From positions 1 through 24,158 of the forward strand of contig JBHLNL010000034.1 in the NCBI GenBank assembly GCA_048941605.1: 24,158 nt of DNA, written 5' to 3'. The position numbers were made by a program, and so were the translations under genes. How positions within the stretch are numbered: position 1 is the first letter of the stretch; each line of letters begins with the position of its first letter. This stretch comes from Loki-b32 sp048941605 (GTDB lineage: Archaea; Asgardarchaeota; Lokiarchaeia; Sigyniarchaeales; SOKP01). Shown here one piece after another: positions 1 through 6,821 of this stretch. Below the pieces are notes generated by a model. The model was not told the DNA's origin and did not search any database. It was given only the letters and a program-made list of their open reading frames with translations.

Positions 1-219
1 ATTGTTGGGATTTTGCTCATCGTAATAAAATAAATTTGGTACATCTTCGTAAAGTTTTACAACACTAATAAATTTCTCTGGAATAAACTTTTCTAAAGGT
101 ACTTCCAGAAAAGCTTTTATTAAACGTTTATCTTTTAAGATTTCGTTTAAAATTAAAGAGTCTACAAGTCTTTTTTTCTTTAACTTTAATCTTTCTTTAA
201 ATCTTTCGTTTTTGTCCAA
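1..219 (-). CDS. pcm: Protein-L-isoaspartate O-methyltransferase, N-terminal part (cut by window edge)
   Basis: Only the first 73 codons lie in the window; the gene runs off the left end. The translation contains KKKRLVDSLI, then an AFLEVPLEKFIPE segment, then a YEDVPN segment. This order matches the start of PCMT proteins (R-LV--L, then AF--VPRE-F-P, then Y-D-PL). These enzymes use S-adenosylmethionine to methylate L-isoaspartyl residues in aged cytosolic proteins so that they can be repaired. The methyl-donor site and catalytic motifs are outside the window, so activity cannot be judged. No ATG is available. TTG at 219-217 is preferred because AAAGG lies 9 nt upstream; a second TTG at 228-226 abuts that motif directly. 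An in-frame TAA at 234-232 limits the gene. The family call rests on a short segment but the pattern is specific. Confidence 0.72.
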   Translation of the reverse strand, partial: MDKNERFKERLKLKKKRLVDSLILNEILKDKRLIKAFLEVPLEKFIPEKFISVVKLYEDVPNLFYYDEQNPNN

Positions 220-313
220 ATTTATCAACCTTTAATACTAAAAATTAATAATAATTAATACTAAAAAACTTTATCATAATATTTATTAAATGTCTTAATA
301 GGGTTCTATTGAT

Positions 314-898
314 ATGATGGTTTTAGATATTGAGAATTTAAAAGACGCGAGAATAACATTAACTCTAATTTTTATTAATATTCTGAGTTTTTTCTTATTT
401 GTTTTTGCTTTGCCCGATGTTCTCATAATTTTTGTTCAAATCAATAGAAATATAATAAATGATTTTGAGTTCTGGAGATTATTTACATCTATTTTTATGC
501 ATGCTAATCCGACTCATCTTATTTCTAATATGTTTGCACTCTTATTGTTTGGTGCTACTGTAGAAACTAATAAAAATATTACAAAAATACAATATTTAAT
601 AATTTATTTTAGTTCAGGCTTGATTGGAAATCTGTTTTCATTATTCCTTCTCCCATTAAATTCAATTAGTTTAGGGGCTTCAGGGGCAATTTTCGGTTTA
701 ATAGGAGTTGCATTCATAATGGTGGCAACAGATTATCAACCACTTCTATTTCTTTCTCTGATTTATGTATTCTTTTTCATTTTAACTTCTTTTACTCCTG
801 GTATTAACTATTGGGCTCATCTTTTTGGTTTATTAGGAGGAATTCTATTTGGCTATTTCTATTATAAAAAAAGAAGAAAGAACAAATTTGTTTATTGA
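314..898 (+). CDS. Rhomboid family intramembrane serine protease
   Basis: A 194-residue polytopic membrane protein with about six hydrophobic segments. It carries the rhomboid signature in order: FWRLFTSIFMH (about 53-63, the WR motif in loop 1), HLISN (68-72, the conserved His and Asn of helix 2), GASGAIFG (121-128, with Ser123 as the predicted nucleophile), and NYWAHLFGLLGG (165-176, with His169 as the second member of the Ser-His dyad). Rhomboids cut transmembrane helices of other membrane proteins inside the bilayer; the substrate here is unknown. The length fits the compact archaeal/bacterial form without extra domains, and the tail after the last helix is short and basic (KKRRKNK). Two adjacent ATG codons (314 and 317) could both serve as the start. 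The gene stands alone and converges on the endonuclease III gene, with 35 bp between the stops. Confidence 0.92.
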   Translation: MMVLDIENLKDARITLTLIFINILSFFLFVFALPDVLIIFVQINRNIINDFEFWRLFTSIFMHANPTHLISNMFALLLFGATVETNKNITKIQYLIIYFSSGLIGNLFSLFLLPLNSISLGASGAIFGLIGVAFIMVATDYQPLLFLSLIYVFFFILTSFTPGINYWAHLFGLLGGILFGYFYYKKRRKNKFVY

Positions 899-933
899 AT
901 TTTTCAGTATTCTTTGTTTTTCAGAAATTCCTA

Positions 934-1614
934 TTATGATTTTTTCTTTTTTTTATTTTCTTTAAATGCCAATTCCATAGTAAAATCTTTTGGGCAAAGA
1001 CTATTTATTATGCAAATTTCACATTTTGGACGAATTGGCACGCATATTTGTTGTCCAAACCTTACAAATAATCTATTTAATTTTAACCAGAGCTCCTTCG
1101 GAATTTCAATCTTTAATGCTCCTTCTGTACTGAAAGGGTTTTTTGTTTTTACCCAACCTAATCTATTGCTTATGCGGTGTACGTGTGTATCTACAGGAAT
1201 AGCAGGTACTTTAAAAGCATATACTAATACACAATTTGCAGTTTTGCTTCCCACACCGGGGAAGGTAATCAAATCGTCATAATTGTCAGGGACTTTACCA
1301 TTATATTTTTCAACCAAGATTTTTGATACTTCTTTAATACGAGCAGCTTTGACTTTATAAAATCCTGAACATTTTATTAGATTTTCTAGATCCTCAACAT
1401 CTGCTTCAGCAATAGTTTTAGGAGTACTATATTTAGCAAATAATTTATCAGTCGCCATTCTTGTATTAGCATCTTTTGTTCGCGCTGATAAGATTGTTGA
1501 AATTAAGATTTTAAAAGGATCTTGTTCTTTTCTTGCTAATTCATCTAAATGAGCTTCTCCTTCTAATTGTATTTCGATTTTATCTAAAATTTCTTTATAG
1601 CTCATATTTTTCAT
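934..1614 (-). CDS. nth: Endonuclease III (DNA glycosylase/AP lyase, 4Fe-4S)
   Basis: A 226-residue base-excision-repair glycosylase that removes oxidised pyrimidines and cuts the backbone at the resulting abasic site. The helix-hairpin-helix FPGVGSKTAN (118-127) contains the catalytic lysine Lys124, and VDTHVHR (141-147) contains the catalytic aspartate Asp142. The iron-sulfur loop is complete, with Cys191, Cys198, Cys201 and Cys207 in the canonical C-x6-C-x2-C-x5-C spacing. All active-site elements are present, so the protein should be functional. The tail is lysine-rich. The ATG overlaps the stop of the upstream Trm11-like gene by 4 nt (ATGA), so the two are probably translationally coupled. 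An alternative start is Met4. The pairing with a tRNA methyltransferase gives no obvious functional link. Confidence 0.96.
   Translation of the reverse strand: MKNMSYKEILDKIEIQLEGEAHLDELARKEQDPFKILISTILSARTKDANTRMATDKLFAKYSTPKTIAEADVEDLENLIKCSGFYKVKAARIKEVSKILVEKYNGKVPDNYDDLITFPGVGSKTANCVLVYAFKVPAIPVDTHVHRISNRLGWVKTKNPFSTEGALKIEIPKELWLKLNRLFVRFGQQICVPIRPKCEICIINSLCPKDFTMELAFKENKKKKKS
940..957 (+). terminator. Possible T-tract terminator for the rhomboid gene, inside the 3' end of nth
   Basis: On the + strand a run of T broken by one C and ending TTTA follows the rhomboid stop by about 42 nt, as expected for an archaeal oligo-T terminator. The same bases on the - strand encode the polylysine tail (KENKKKKKS) of endonuclease III. 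The tract may therefore do double duty, or it may simply reflect the Lys codons. Confidence 0.35.
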
Positions 1615-3017
1615 CTTTTCTCCAATACAAATAATTTTCTTTTCACAATTTGCCCTTTTTTAGCATCAATTAAATTTTTTATCTGCTTTTTGCGAAATTT
1701 AAGTTTCGGGTTAGACTTATTGTTAATCCTAACAATATCTAACATAGGAATCAGCTTAAAGTTATTTTTATTCGCTAAGTTCTCAATATTCACTTGTACG
1801 TCATCTCCATCTAAAGTACTTATAATTGGAGAAATAAAACAAATTCTTGAGTTAGGTTTTAAAATTTTGTATGCTTCCTTGAAGAAATTATCATATAAAG
1901 GAGTCAATTCTTTCTCTATTATTTCTCTGGCTTTTAAATAATATGGTTTTTCAGTATAAAATGGACCAAATTCTGGTTCTGTGCATATACCATCAAAAAA
2001 ATAGGATTCGAATTTATGAGACAAGCTTCTTGCATCTTGTTTTATTATTCTTTGATGAGTAAATGGAGGTATTTCTTCTTCTAATAAGTCCAATAACCAA
2101 TGTATATTTCGGATAGTATTATTTACTTTCTTTAAATCATTATCTGAACCGTAGATTTGAAAATCTTGTAAGATTGCAAACAATGCAATTGTTCCATTTC
2201 CAACAAAAGGATCTAATATTTTCTTACTCTCTCTGTTTTCAAATAGATTCAAAAAATTTAACATAATTAAAGCTAACTTTGGAGAAATAGAACTTTTAAA
2301 TTCTTTATGAGGTCTTTTTTCATCAATCTCTTTTTTAAAATTTGGGTCATCAGTTGTAAATGTCCTTGCGAGATATACACCTTCTTCTGTAAAACCAAAA
2401 ATTATTTCTGCTCTGTTTTCATTAAGAAGGTCATATTTGATTAAATGATGAGGAAAAATTGGATTCAAATTACCTGAAATGATATTTTTTTCAGGATACT
2501 GATAATATAATGCTTTTTCCGCACCCTTTTGTTTAAGAATTTCCATAATTTCTTTATTTAGAAATGGCAAAAAATGTTTCACTAATACTTCAGAATAATA
2601 CATATCATCATAAAGATTAGGATAAATTGAAACAGCAAAGAACATACTTTCATAGACTTTTGGAAATATCCCATTTTTCCCAATTATATTGTTTTCGATA
2701 ATATCATTGATCTTCTTTCTGGTTTTCTCCACAGATTTGAAATTCTGCATTTGAGTTGGAAAGGCTTCTTGGATTGTATTAATATCAATAAAATCAAAAA
2801 TCTTTGAAATTTTTTGACATCCTCCAAGATTGAATTGAATCTCCATCAGTTTATTAATATAATGTGGATCCTGATGCAAATCCTCGAATTCAACTATTGC
2901 TATATTCGCAGAATAATCGATTATCCTTCCTTTATACTTAGAATATTTAAGATAGTTATCCAATTCTGCTAAGGATAATTGCCAATTAGACCCTAATACA
3001 AAGATAAATCTTTCCAT
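1611..3017 (-). CDS. Trm11/TrmG10-like SAM-dependent RNA methyltransferase with variant motif IV
   Basis: A 468-residue protein. The first ~45 residues (FIFVLGSNWQLSLAELDNYL) resemble the start of archaeal THUMP-containing TrmG10 proteins, which methylate N2 of G10 in tRNA. The C-terminal half is a Rossmann methyltransferase: motif I is ILDPFVGNGTIA (267-278), followed by an acidic residue in GSDND (290-294). Motif IV, normally DPPY in this amino-methyltransferase class, reads TEPEFGP (346-352). I recall similar TEP-LGP forms in some divergent relatives, so this may be a known subfamily and not a dead enzyme. The substrate is therefore uncertain; tRNA is likely from the architecture. It is the first gene of an ATGA-overlapping pair with nth. 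No Shine-Dalgarno sequence precedes the ATG, suggesting a leaderless transcript. Confidence 0.78.
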   Translation of the reverse strand: MERFIFVLGSNWQLSLAELDNYLKYSKYKGRIIDYSANIAIVEFEDLHQDPHYINKLMEIQFNLGGCQKISKIFDFIDINTIQEAFPTQMQNFKSVEKTRKKINDIIENNIIGKNGIFPKVYESMFFAVSIYPNLYDDMYYSEVLVKHFLPFLNKEIMEILKQKGAEKALYYQYPEKNIISGNLNPIFPHHLIKYDLLNENRAEIIFGFTEEGVYLARTFTTDDPNFKKEIDEKRPHKEFKSSISPKLALIMLNFLNLFENRESKKILDPFVGNGTIALFAILQDFQIYGSDNDLKKVNNTIRNIHWLLDLLEEEIPPFTHQRIIKQDARSLSHKFESYFFDGICTEPEFGPFYTEKPYYLKAREIIEKELTPLYDNFFKEAYKILKPNSRICFISPIISTLDGDDVQVNIENLANKNNFKLIPMLDIVRINNKSNPKLKFRKKQIKNLIDAKKGQIVKRKLFVLEKR

Positions 3018-3076
3018 GAATATAATAAAAATTATTACTAAAAAATATAATAATAGATCAAATTTGTATTTTGGGT

Positions 3077-4330
3077 TTAATTCTTATGCTTCTTTTCCAG
3101 CCATTCTTTAAAGGCTATCGTAGCTTTACCTCTCCAAATTGCCTTTTTGGGAAATCCTTTTTCAAAGTCGATAATATCCTGATCAGAATATTCCACTTTT
3201 TCCTCGCCCTCAATATCATCTTCTTCCTCTAAGTCTATAGAAATTTCGTATTTCTCTCCTGTGATATCTTCTAAAGCACTCATAATCTCTTCAAGATCTT
3301 CTTTCTTTCTTTCAATTACAGGGACTTTTTCCAATACATGATCCTCGGTAGCTTCTTCTTGTTTTGCTTCTTTAGTGGATTTTTGATATGCTTTTTTCTT
3401 TTCTAATCGCTCGAGTCTTAATTGTTTTATTTCCTTGATAATTTCTGAATAATTATCCTTAAAATATTTTAGACTTACATTAATTAGATCAGAAAAATTG
3501 TCCCAATTCTCTTCCTTTACAACATTTTCCCCCCAATAATATAAATCAAGGTTTAATTCGACTGTTAAAGCTTTTCCCTCAGAATTTAAGCTTCCTATCA
3601 AAAAATTCAAAATGTTAGCAATTAAAATATCATTATCAAATGAAGAAAAACCATACTCCCGAGCAAGAGATGAAAATATGCTAAAATTTCCAAAACCTAC
3701 AACTTTCCCTTTATAATATTCTACAACAACCATCAATGGAATTTTAGGACTGTCTTCTTCAACCCAATATTCTCCATCAAAGCGTTTGTGCCAACAATTT
3801 AAACCTGCTTTTAACACCCATTCAATTTTTACATTTTTCTCATCTTCAATAAAATCTAAGATTTTAATTGAACAGGAACTTGAAAAAACAACCTTCTTAA
3901 TTTGTTCTGTGATTACATGAGGTTTAAATTTAGTAATAATAGGTCTTTTTTGCAGATTTACATAATTCACTGAGTCATATATCTCATCAGAAACAAACTC
4001 GAATCCAAATTTCCTAGTTAAATCGTTTAAATTAGTTCCATTTGTATAATCTCCTCCTGTTGAACTTACAATTAAAAGACTTCCTCCATTTTTCACATAA
4101 CTTTCAAGTATCTTAATCTCATTAGGCTGTAATTTTGTGTTTTTTGGAGTTGATAGAATTATTGTATTGTATTTCTTCAATTCATCAACTGAATTAAAAC
4201 CTGATTCAATTTTGCCTATTTTAAATCCAGATGAAAATAAAAATTGAGTAAATTCACCAAAACTAGATGATTCTAAGGCTAAAATGTTATTATGGCTATA
4301 ATCTAAGCCTAGTGTAGCTTTACCATTCAA
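3077..4330 (-). CDS. GIFT-domain protein resembling the N-terminal domain of IFT52, with acidic linker and basic tail
   Basis: A 417-residue protein without signal peptide or membrane segments. Residues about 10-250 look like a GIFT/DUF4350 domain (class I glutamine-amidotransferase-like fold): YNTIILSTPKN (54-64), EIKILESYVKNGGSLLIVSSTGGD (71-94), TNLNDLTRKFGFEF (99-112) and GFGNFSIFSS (212-221). The block around NGGSLLI...GG...TN-N--L--FG is very like eukaryotic IFT52, where the domain is a structural part of the intraflagellar transport B complex. No catalytic Cys-His-Glu triad is evident, as in other GIFT proteins. Residues about 285-330 are charged and probably helical, about 366-392 are strongly acidic, and the last 25 residues are basic with a KKAIWRGK motif (395-402). 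It lies between Taw2 and Trm11-like genes on the same strand, with gaps of 98 and 59 bp. The cellular role is unknown; a scaffold role is inference. Confidence 0.6.
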   Translation of the reverse strand: MNGKATLGLDYSHNNILALESSSFGEFTQFLFSSGFKIGKIESGFNSVDELKKYNTIILSTPKNTKLQPNEIKILESYVKNGGSLLIVSSTGGDYTNGTNLNDLTRKFGFEFVSDEIYDSVNYVNLQKRPIITKFKPHVITEQIKKVVFSSSCSIKILDFIEDEKNVKIEWVLKAGLNCWHKRFDGEYWVEEDSPKIPLMVVVEYYKGKVVGFGNFSIFSSLAREYGFSSFDNDILIANILNFLIGSLNSEGKALTVELNLDLYYWGENVVKEENWDNFSDLINVSLKYFKDNYSEIIKEIKQLRLERLEKKKAYQKSTKEAKQEEATEDHVLEKVPVIERKKEDLEEIMSALEDITGEKYEISIDLEEEDDIEGEEKVEYSDQDIIDFEKGFPKKAIWRGKATIAFKEWLEKKHKN

Positions 4331-4428
4331 TTTTATTCTTACCCTTTAATTTTAAAATTAAAAAAAATTGGTTCACACTTCGTACTTCTCTTTAAGATAT
4401 ATTTCTTCTATTCTATAAATAAAATTAT

Positions 4429-5286
4429 CTAATTTTTTAATATTAATATATCTAAAACAATATGGTATAGGTTTGGACCATAACTCTTAACTAACCTATA
4501 TGATTTTAATTCACAATTAAAACTTCCTTTTTTAGCGATTTCACTGAATTCTTTGAATAGCACAAGATATTTGTCTTTCTCATTCACTCCTTCATAATGT
4601 ATTATTGTTCCATGGTCACTAACTAATGTTAGAGCTTCTTTAATATATTCTTTTGGAGCTGGAAAAACACCCATGATAACTCTGTTAGCCTTAATTCCAG
4701 AGTCACTAAGTTTTACAACTTCTACTTTACAATCTCCATTGATAGGGATAATTTTATCTTCTAGATGATTTATATTTATATTTTCCACTAAAAATTTATA
4801 TGATTCCGGATTAAGCTCAATACTATATATTTTCCCAACAGAGGAGTGCCTCGCTATTGGCAAAGAGAAATATCCTATGCCTGCAAACATATCTACAATA
4901 ATCTCTCCAGCTTTTACCAGTGAAGCAAGATACTTTCTTTCATTGATATTACCCTTACTAAACATAATTTTCGTGATATCAAACTTATATGTTACATCAT
5001 GTTCTTTATGCTCAATAATAGGATTATTTTCTCCCCCAATAAATTCAATTTTCTCTGGCTCTCTGTAAGTTCCTACTATTTTCCCTCTGTTTACATAAAC
5101 TGATCTTATTCTTGGCAACAACTTTAGATATGCGTCAGCAATAAGATGTTCTTTTTTAAAAAGTTTATGATTTAACTTTAATATAATTACATTTCCTAAA
5201 GTTTGGAAACCACGTGGAAGATGTGAGAGTTCTTCTTCATTCAAAATACTTTTTAAGCTTTCTCGGAGTTTGTTTTTAAATTTCAT
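4429..5286 (-). CDS. taw2: Trm5/Taw2 family tRNA-modifying enzyme, probably Taw2 (wyosine aminocarboxypropyl transfer)
   Basis: A 285-residue class I SAM enzyme. The N-terminal part has HLPRGFQTLGNVIIL (22-36) and GTYREPE (72-78), typical of the Trm5/TYW2 family. SAM motif I is VDMFAGIGYFSLP (131-143). The position that in Trm5 m1G37 methyltransferases is an N-(L/P)-P motif reads RVIMGVFPAPKEYI (202-215), closer to the Taw2/TYW2 form, and the length fits archaeal Taw2. Taw2 transfers the 3-amino-3-carboxypropyl group of SAM to C7 of 4-demethylwyosine at tRNA-Phe position 37. A Trm5-type methyltransferase is the main alternative. A TATA box 22 bp upstream suggests a leaderless mRNA. After the stop, a coherent out-of-frame tail is visible (see findings). 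Confidence 0.74.
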   Translation of the reverse strand: MKFKNKLRESLKSILNEEELSHLPRGFQTLGNVIILKLNHKLFKKEHLIADAYLKLLPRIRSVYVNRGKIVGTYREPEKIEFIGGENNPIIEHKEHDVTYKFDITKIMFSKGNINERKYLASLVKAGEIIVDMFAGIGYFSLPIARHSSVGKIYSIELNPESYKFLVENININHLEDKIIPINGDCKVEVVKLSDSGIKANRVIMGVFPAPKEYIKEALTLVSDHGTIIHYEGVNEKDKYLVLFKEFSEIAKKGSFNCELKSYRLVKSYGPNLYHIVLDILILKN

Positions 5287-5307
5287 GATAATTATGTCTA
5301 AAAAAAG

Positions 5308-5317
5308 TATATAATAA
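5308..5317 (-). promoter_or_regulatory. TATA box for the Taw2-like gene
   Basis: The sequence reads TTATTATATA on the - strand (TATATAATAA on +), about 22-31 bp upstream of the ATG at 5286. At usual archaeal spacing, transcription would begin at or next to the start codon, giving a leaderless mRNA. The 86-bp spacer also serves the divergent gene at 5373. Confidence 0.45.
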
Positions 5318-5372
5318 TTTAAAATTTAAAATATTAAAATAAATTATTTCAGAAAGTAGTAGGCTGACTAAT

Positions 5373-6665
5373 ATGACTGAAAAAGTCCCAAAAAATAAGT
5401 ATCTTGTAGAAGAAGAGTTTGAAGAGGAGGAGGAAGTTGAAGAAATTAAAGAGGTAGATCCTTTAGAAAAAAGTATTTTAAAAATCCTAGCTAAAGGAAA
5501 AGTCGATTCTAAATTAACTTTAACAAATCTCTTAGTAAATGCGGGAATTAAGGATTACGAATTAAAAATTAATCTTTCATCAAATGAAATATTCGCAGAA
5601 ATCCCAAAGATAGGAAATAAACTAAAAAAATTACGGTTTGAAAAAAAAATTAACTTTTCCATCTTAGAAGGCTCTCATGTATATTTTATTGATGAGAAAA
5701 AGAAGATGATTAGCTCTAAAAAAGATCAAATTAAGTTTGATTGGAAAGCTTATAATATTCCTGAGGGCACTGATGATTTATATCTTGTTTTTAAGATTCC
5801 TGGAAGTAGAATAAGTACTTATCACTTTCTTATGAGTTGCTATCCATCTGCAGATTTTTCAGGTTTTAAGATTTATGTAGATAAAAAATTTGAGAGAACT
5901 CAGAGTTTTTCTGTTTATAAAGAAAAACTTGAAGGAAATTTTGATGAAGACAAATTAATTTTGCATTGTAAAATTTCAAATAAGGAAATTGGTAGAACTC
6001 TTTATAAAGTTATTCAAATTGGAAGGACAATCTTACATGAATTAATTAAACTTAATTTTCGATATTCTGAGATCTTAAGAATTTTTTTTCCAAAGAGTTC
6101 GGACTTCTTTCCGGTTGTACCAATTTTTAGGTCCAGTAAACAAAATATATTTTATACTAGTAAGTTTACTAATTCTTTAAGAATTTTTTATGATTTTCCA
6201 ACTAAATTTGAAGGTAAGTTGGTTTATGGTAAATATTCTTTGATTGTAAACGGTGATAAAGGACAAGATTTTAACTTAAATGAGTATTATAACTTTATAA
6301 CAGAAGCTCATGAATTTCAAACAAAAAGTTTCTTGTCTCTTTCAATTTTAGAAGACTGGGTTATTAATCCAACTAAAGCTTTGAATTACATGAAAGATGA
6401 TGATGATCTAAGAAAATTAATAGAAGAGTATCAACAAGATATCAATACTGATAGAATTATCCAAGAAAGACTTGAAGAAACTTTAGAAAGGGGGGAATTC
6501 TTTAAAGAAATTACTACTAACCTACTTCTTACATTCCTTGGTGTATCTCTTTTGACAGATTTTCCTCCTATTCAATGGACTGTTGTCGGGATTTTAATTG
6601 CGATTAATGTTTATTATTTTTACAAAAGAAGAAAGACAATTAAAAAAAGAACTCAAATTTCCTAA
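5373..6665 (+). CDS. Protein of unknown function with acidic N-terminus and C-terminal membrane hairpin
   Basis: I do not recognise a family in this 430-residue protein. Residues about 11-30 are dominated by Glu (EEEFEEEEEVEE). About 30-110 look like a small mixed helix/strand domain and 115-310 a larger mostly beta region. About 310-375 are helical and charged. Two hydrophobic segments follow, about 380-396 (LLLTFLGVSLL) and 401-417 (WTVVGILIAINVYYFY), ending in a very basic tail (KRRKTIKKR). By the positive-inside rule, both the large N-terminal part and the tail should face the cytoplasm, making it a tail-anchored hairpin protein. The start is supported by AGGCTGA 5 nt before the ATG, an imperfect Shine-Dalgarno sequence. 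It diverges from the Taw2 gene and lies 156 bp before the acyl-CoA synthetase gene on the same strand. Confidence 0.7.
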   Translation: MTEKVPKNKYLVEEEFEEEEEVEEIKEVDPLEKSILKILAKGKVDSKLTLTNLLVNAGIKDYELKINLSSNEIFAEIPKIGNKLKKLRFEKKINFSILEGSHVYFIDEKKKMISSKKDQIKFDWKAYNIPEGTDDLYLVFKIPGSRISTYHFLMSCYPSADFSGFKIYVDKKFERTQSFSVYKEKLEGNFDEDKLILHCKISNKEIGRTLYKVIQIGRTILHELIKLNFRYSEILRIFFPKSSDFFPVVPIFRSSKQNIFYTSKFTNSLRIFYDFPTKFEGKLVYGKYSLIVNGDKGQDFNLNEYYNFITEAHEFQTKSFLSLSILEDWVINPTKALNYMKDDDDLRKLIEEYQQDINTDRIIQERLEETLERGEFFKEITTNLLLTFLGVSLLTDFPPIQWTVVGILIAINVYYFYKRRKTIKKRTQIS

Positions 6666-6821
6666 ATTTAAAATATATTTTTTTCTTTTATTATCCATTT
6701 TAAGTTCTTATCCTTTAATCAAGTTAAATTATTATATAATAACAAATCAATCTTATTATAACAAACAAGATATTAACTTAATTATTAGTAAAAATCAGAA
6801 ATGGAAAAAAAGTGAATTATT

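Noticed and set aside
914..1282. A 122-codon + strand frame opposite endonuclease III
   Set aside because: It is an antisense shadow of a well-conserved gene and shows no family motif.
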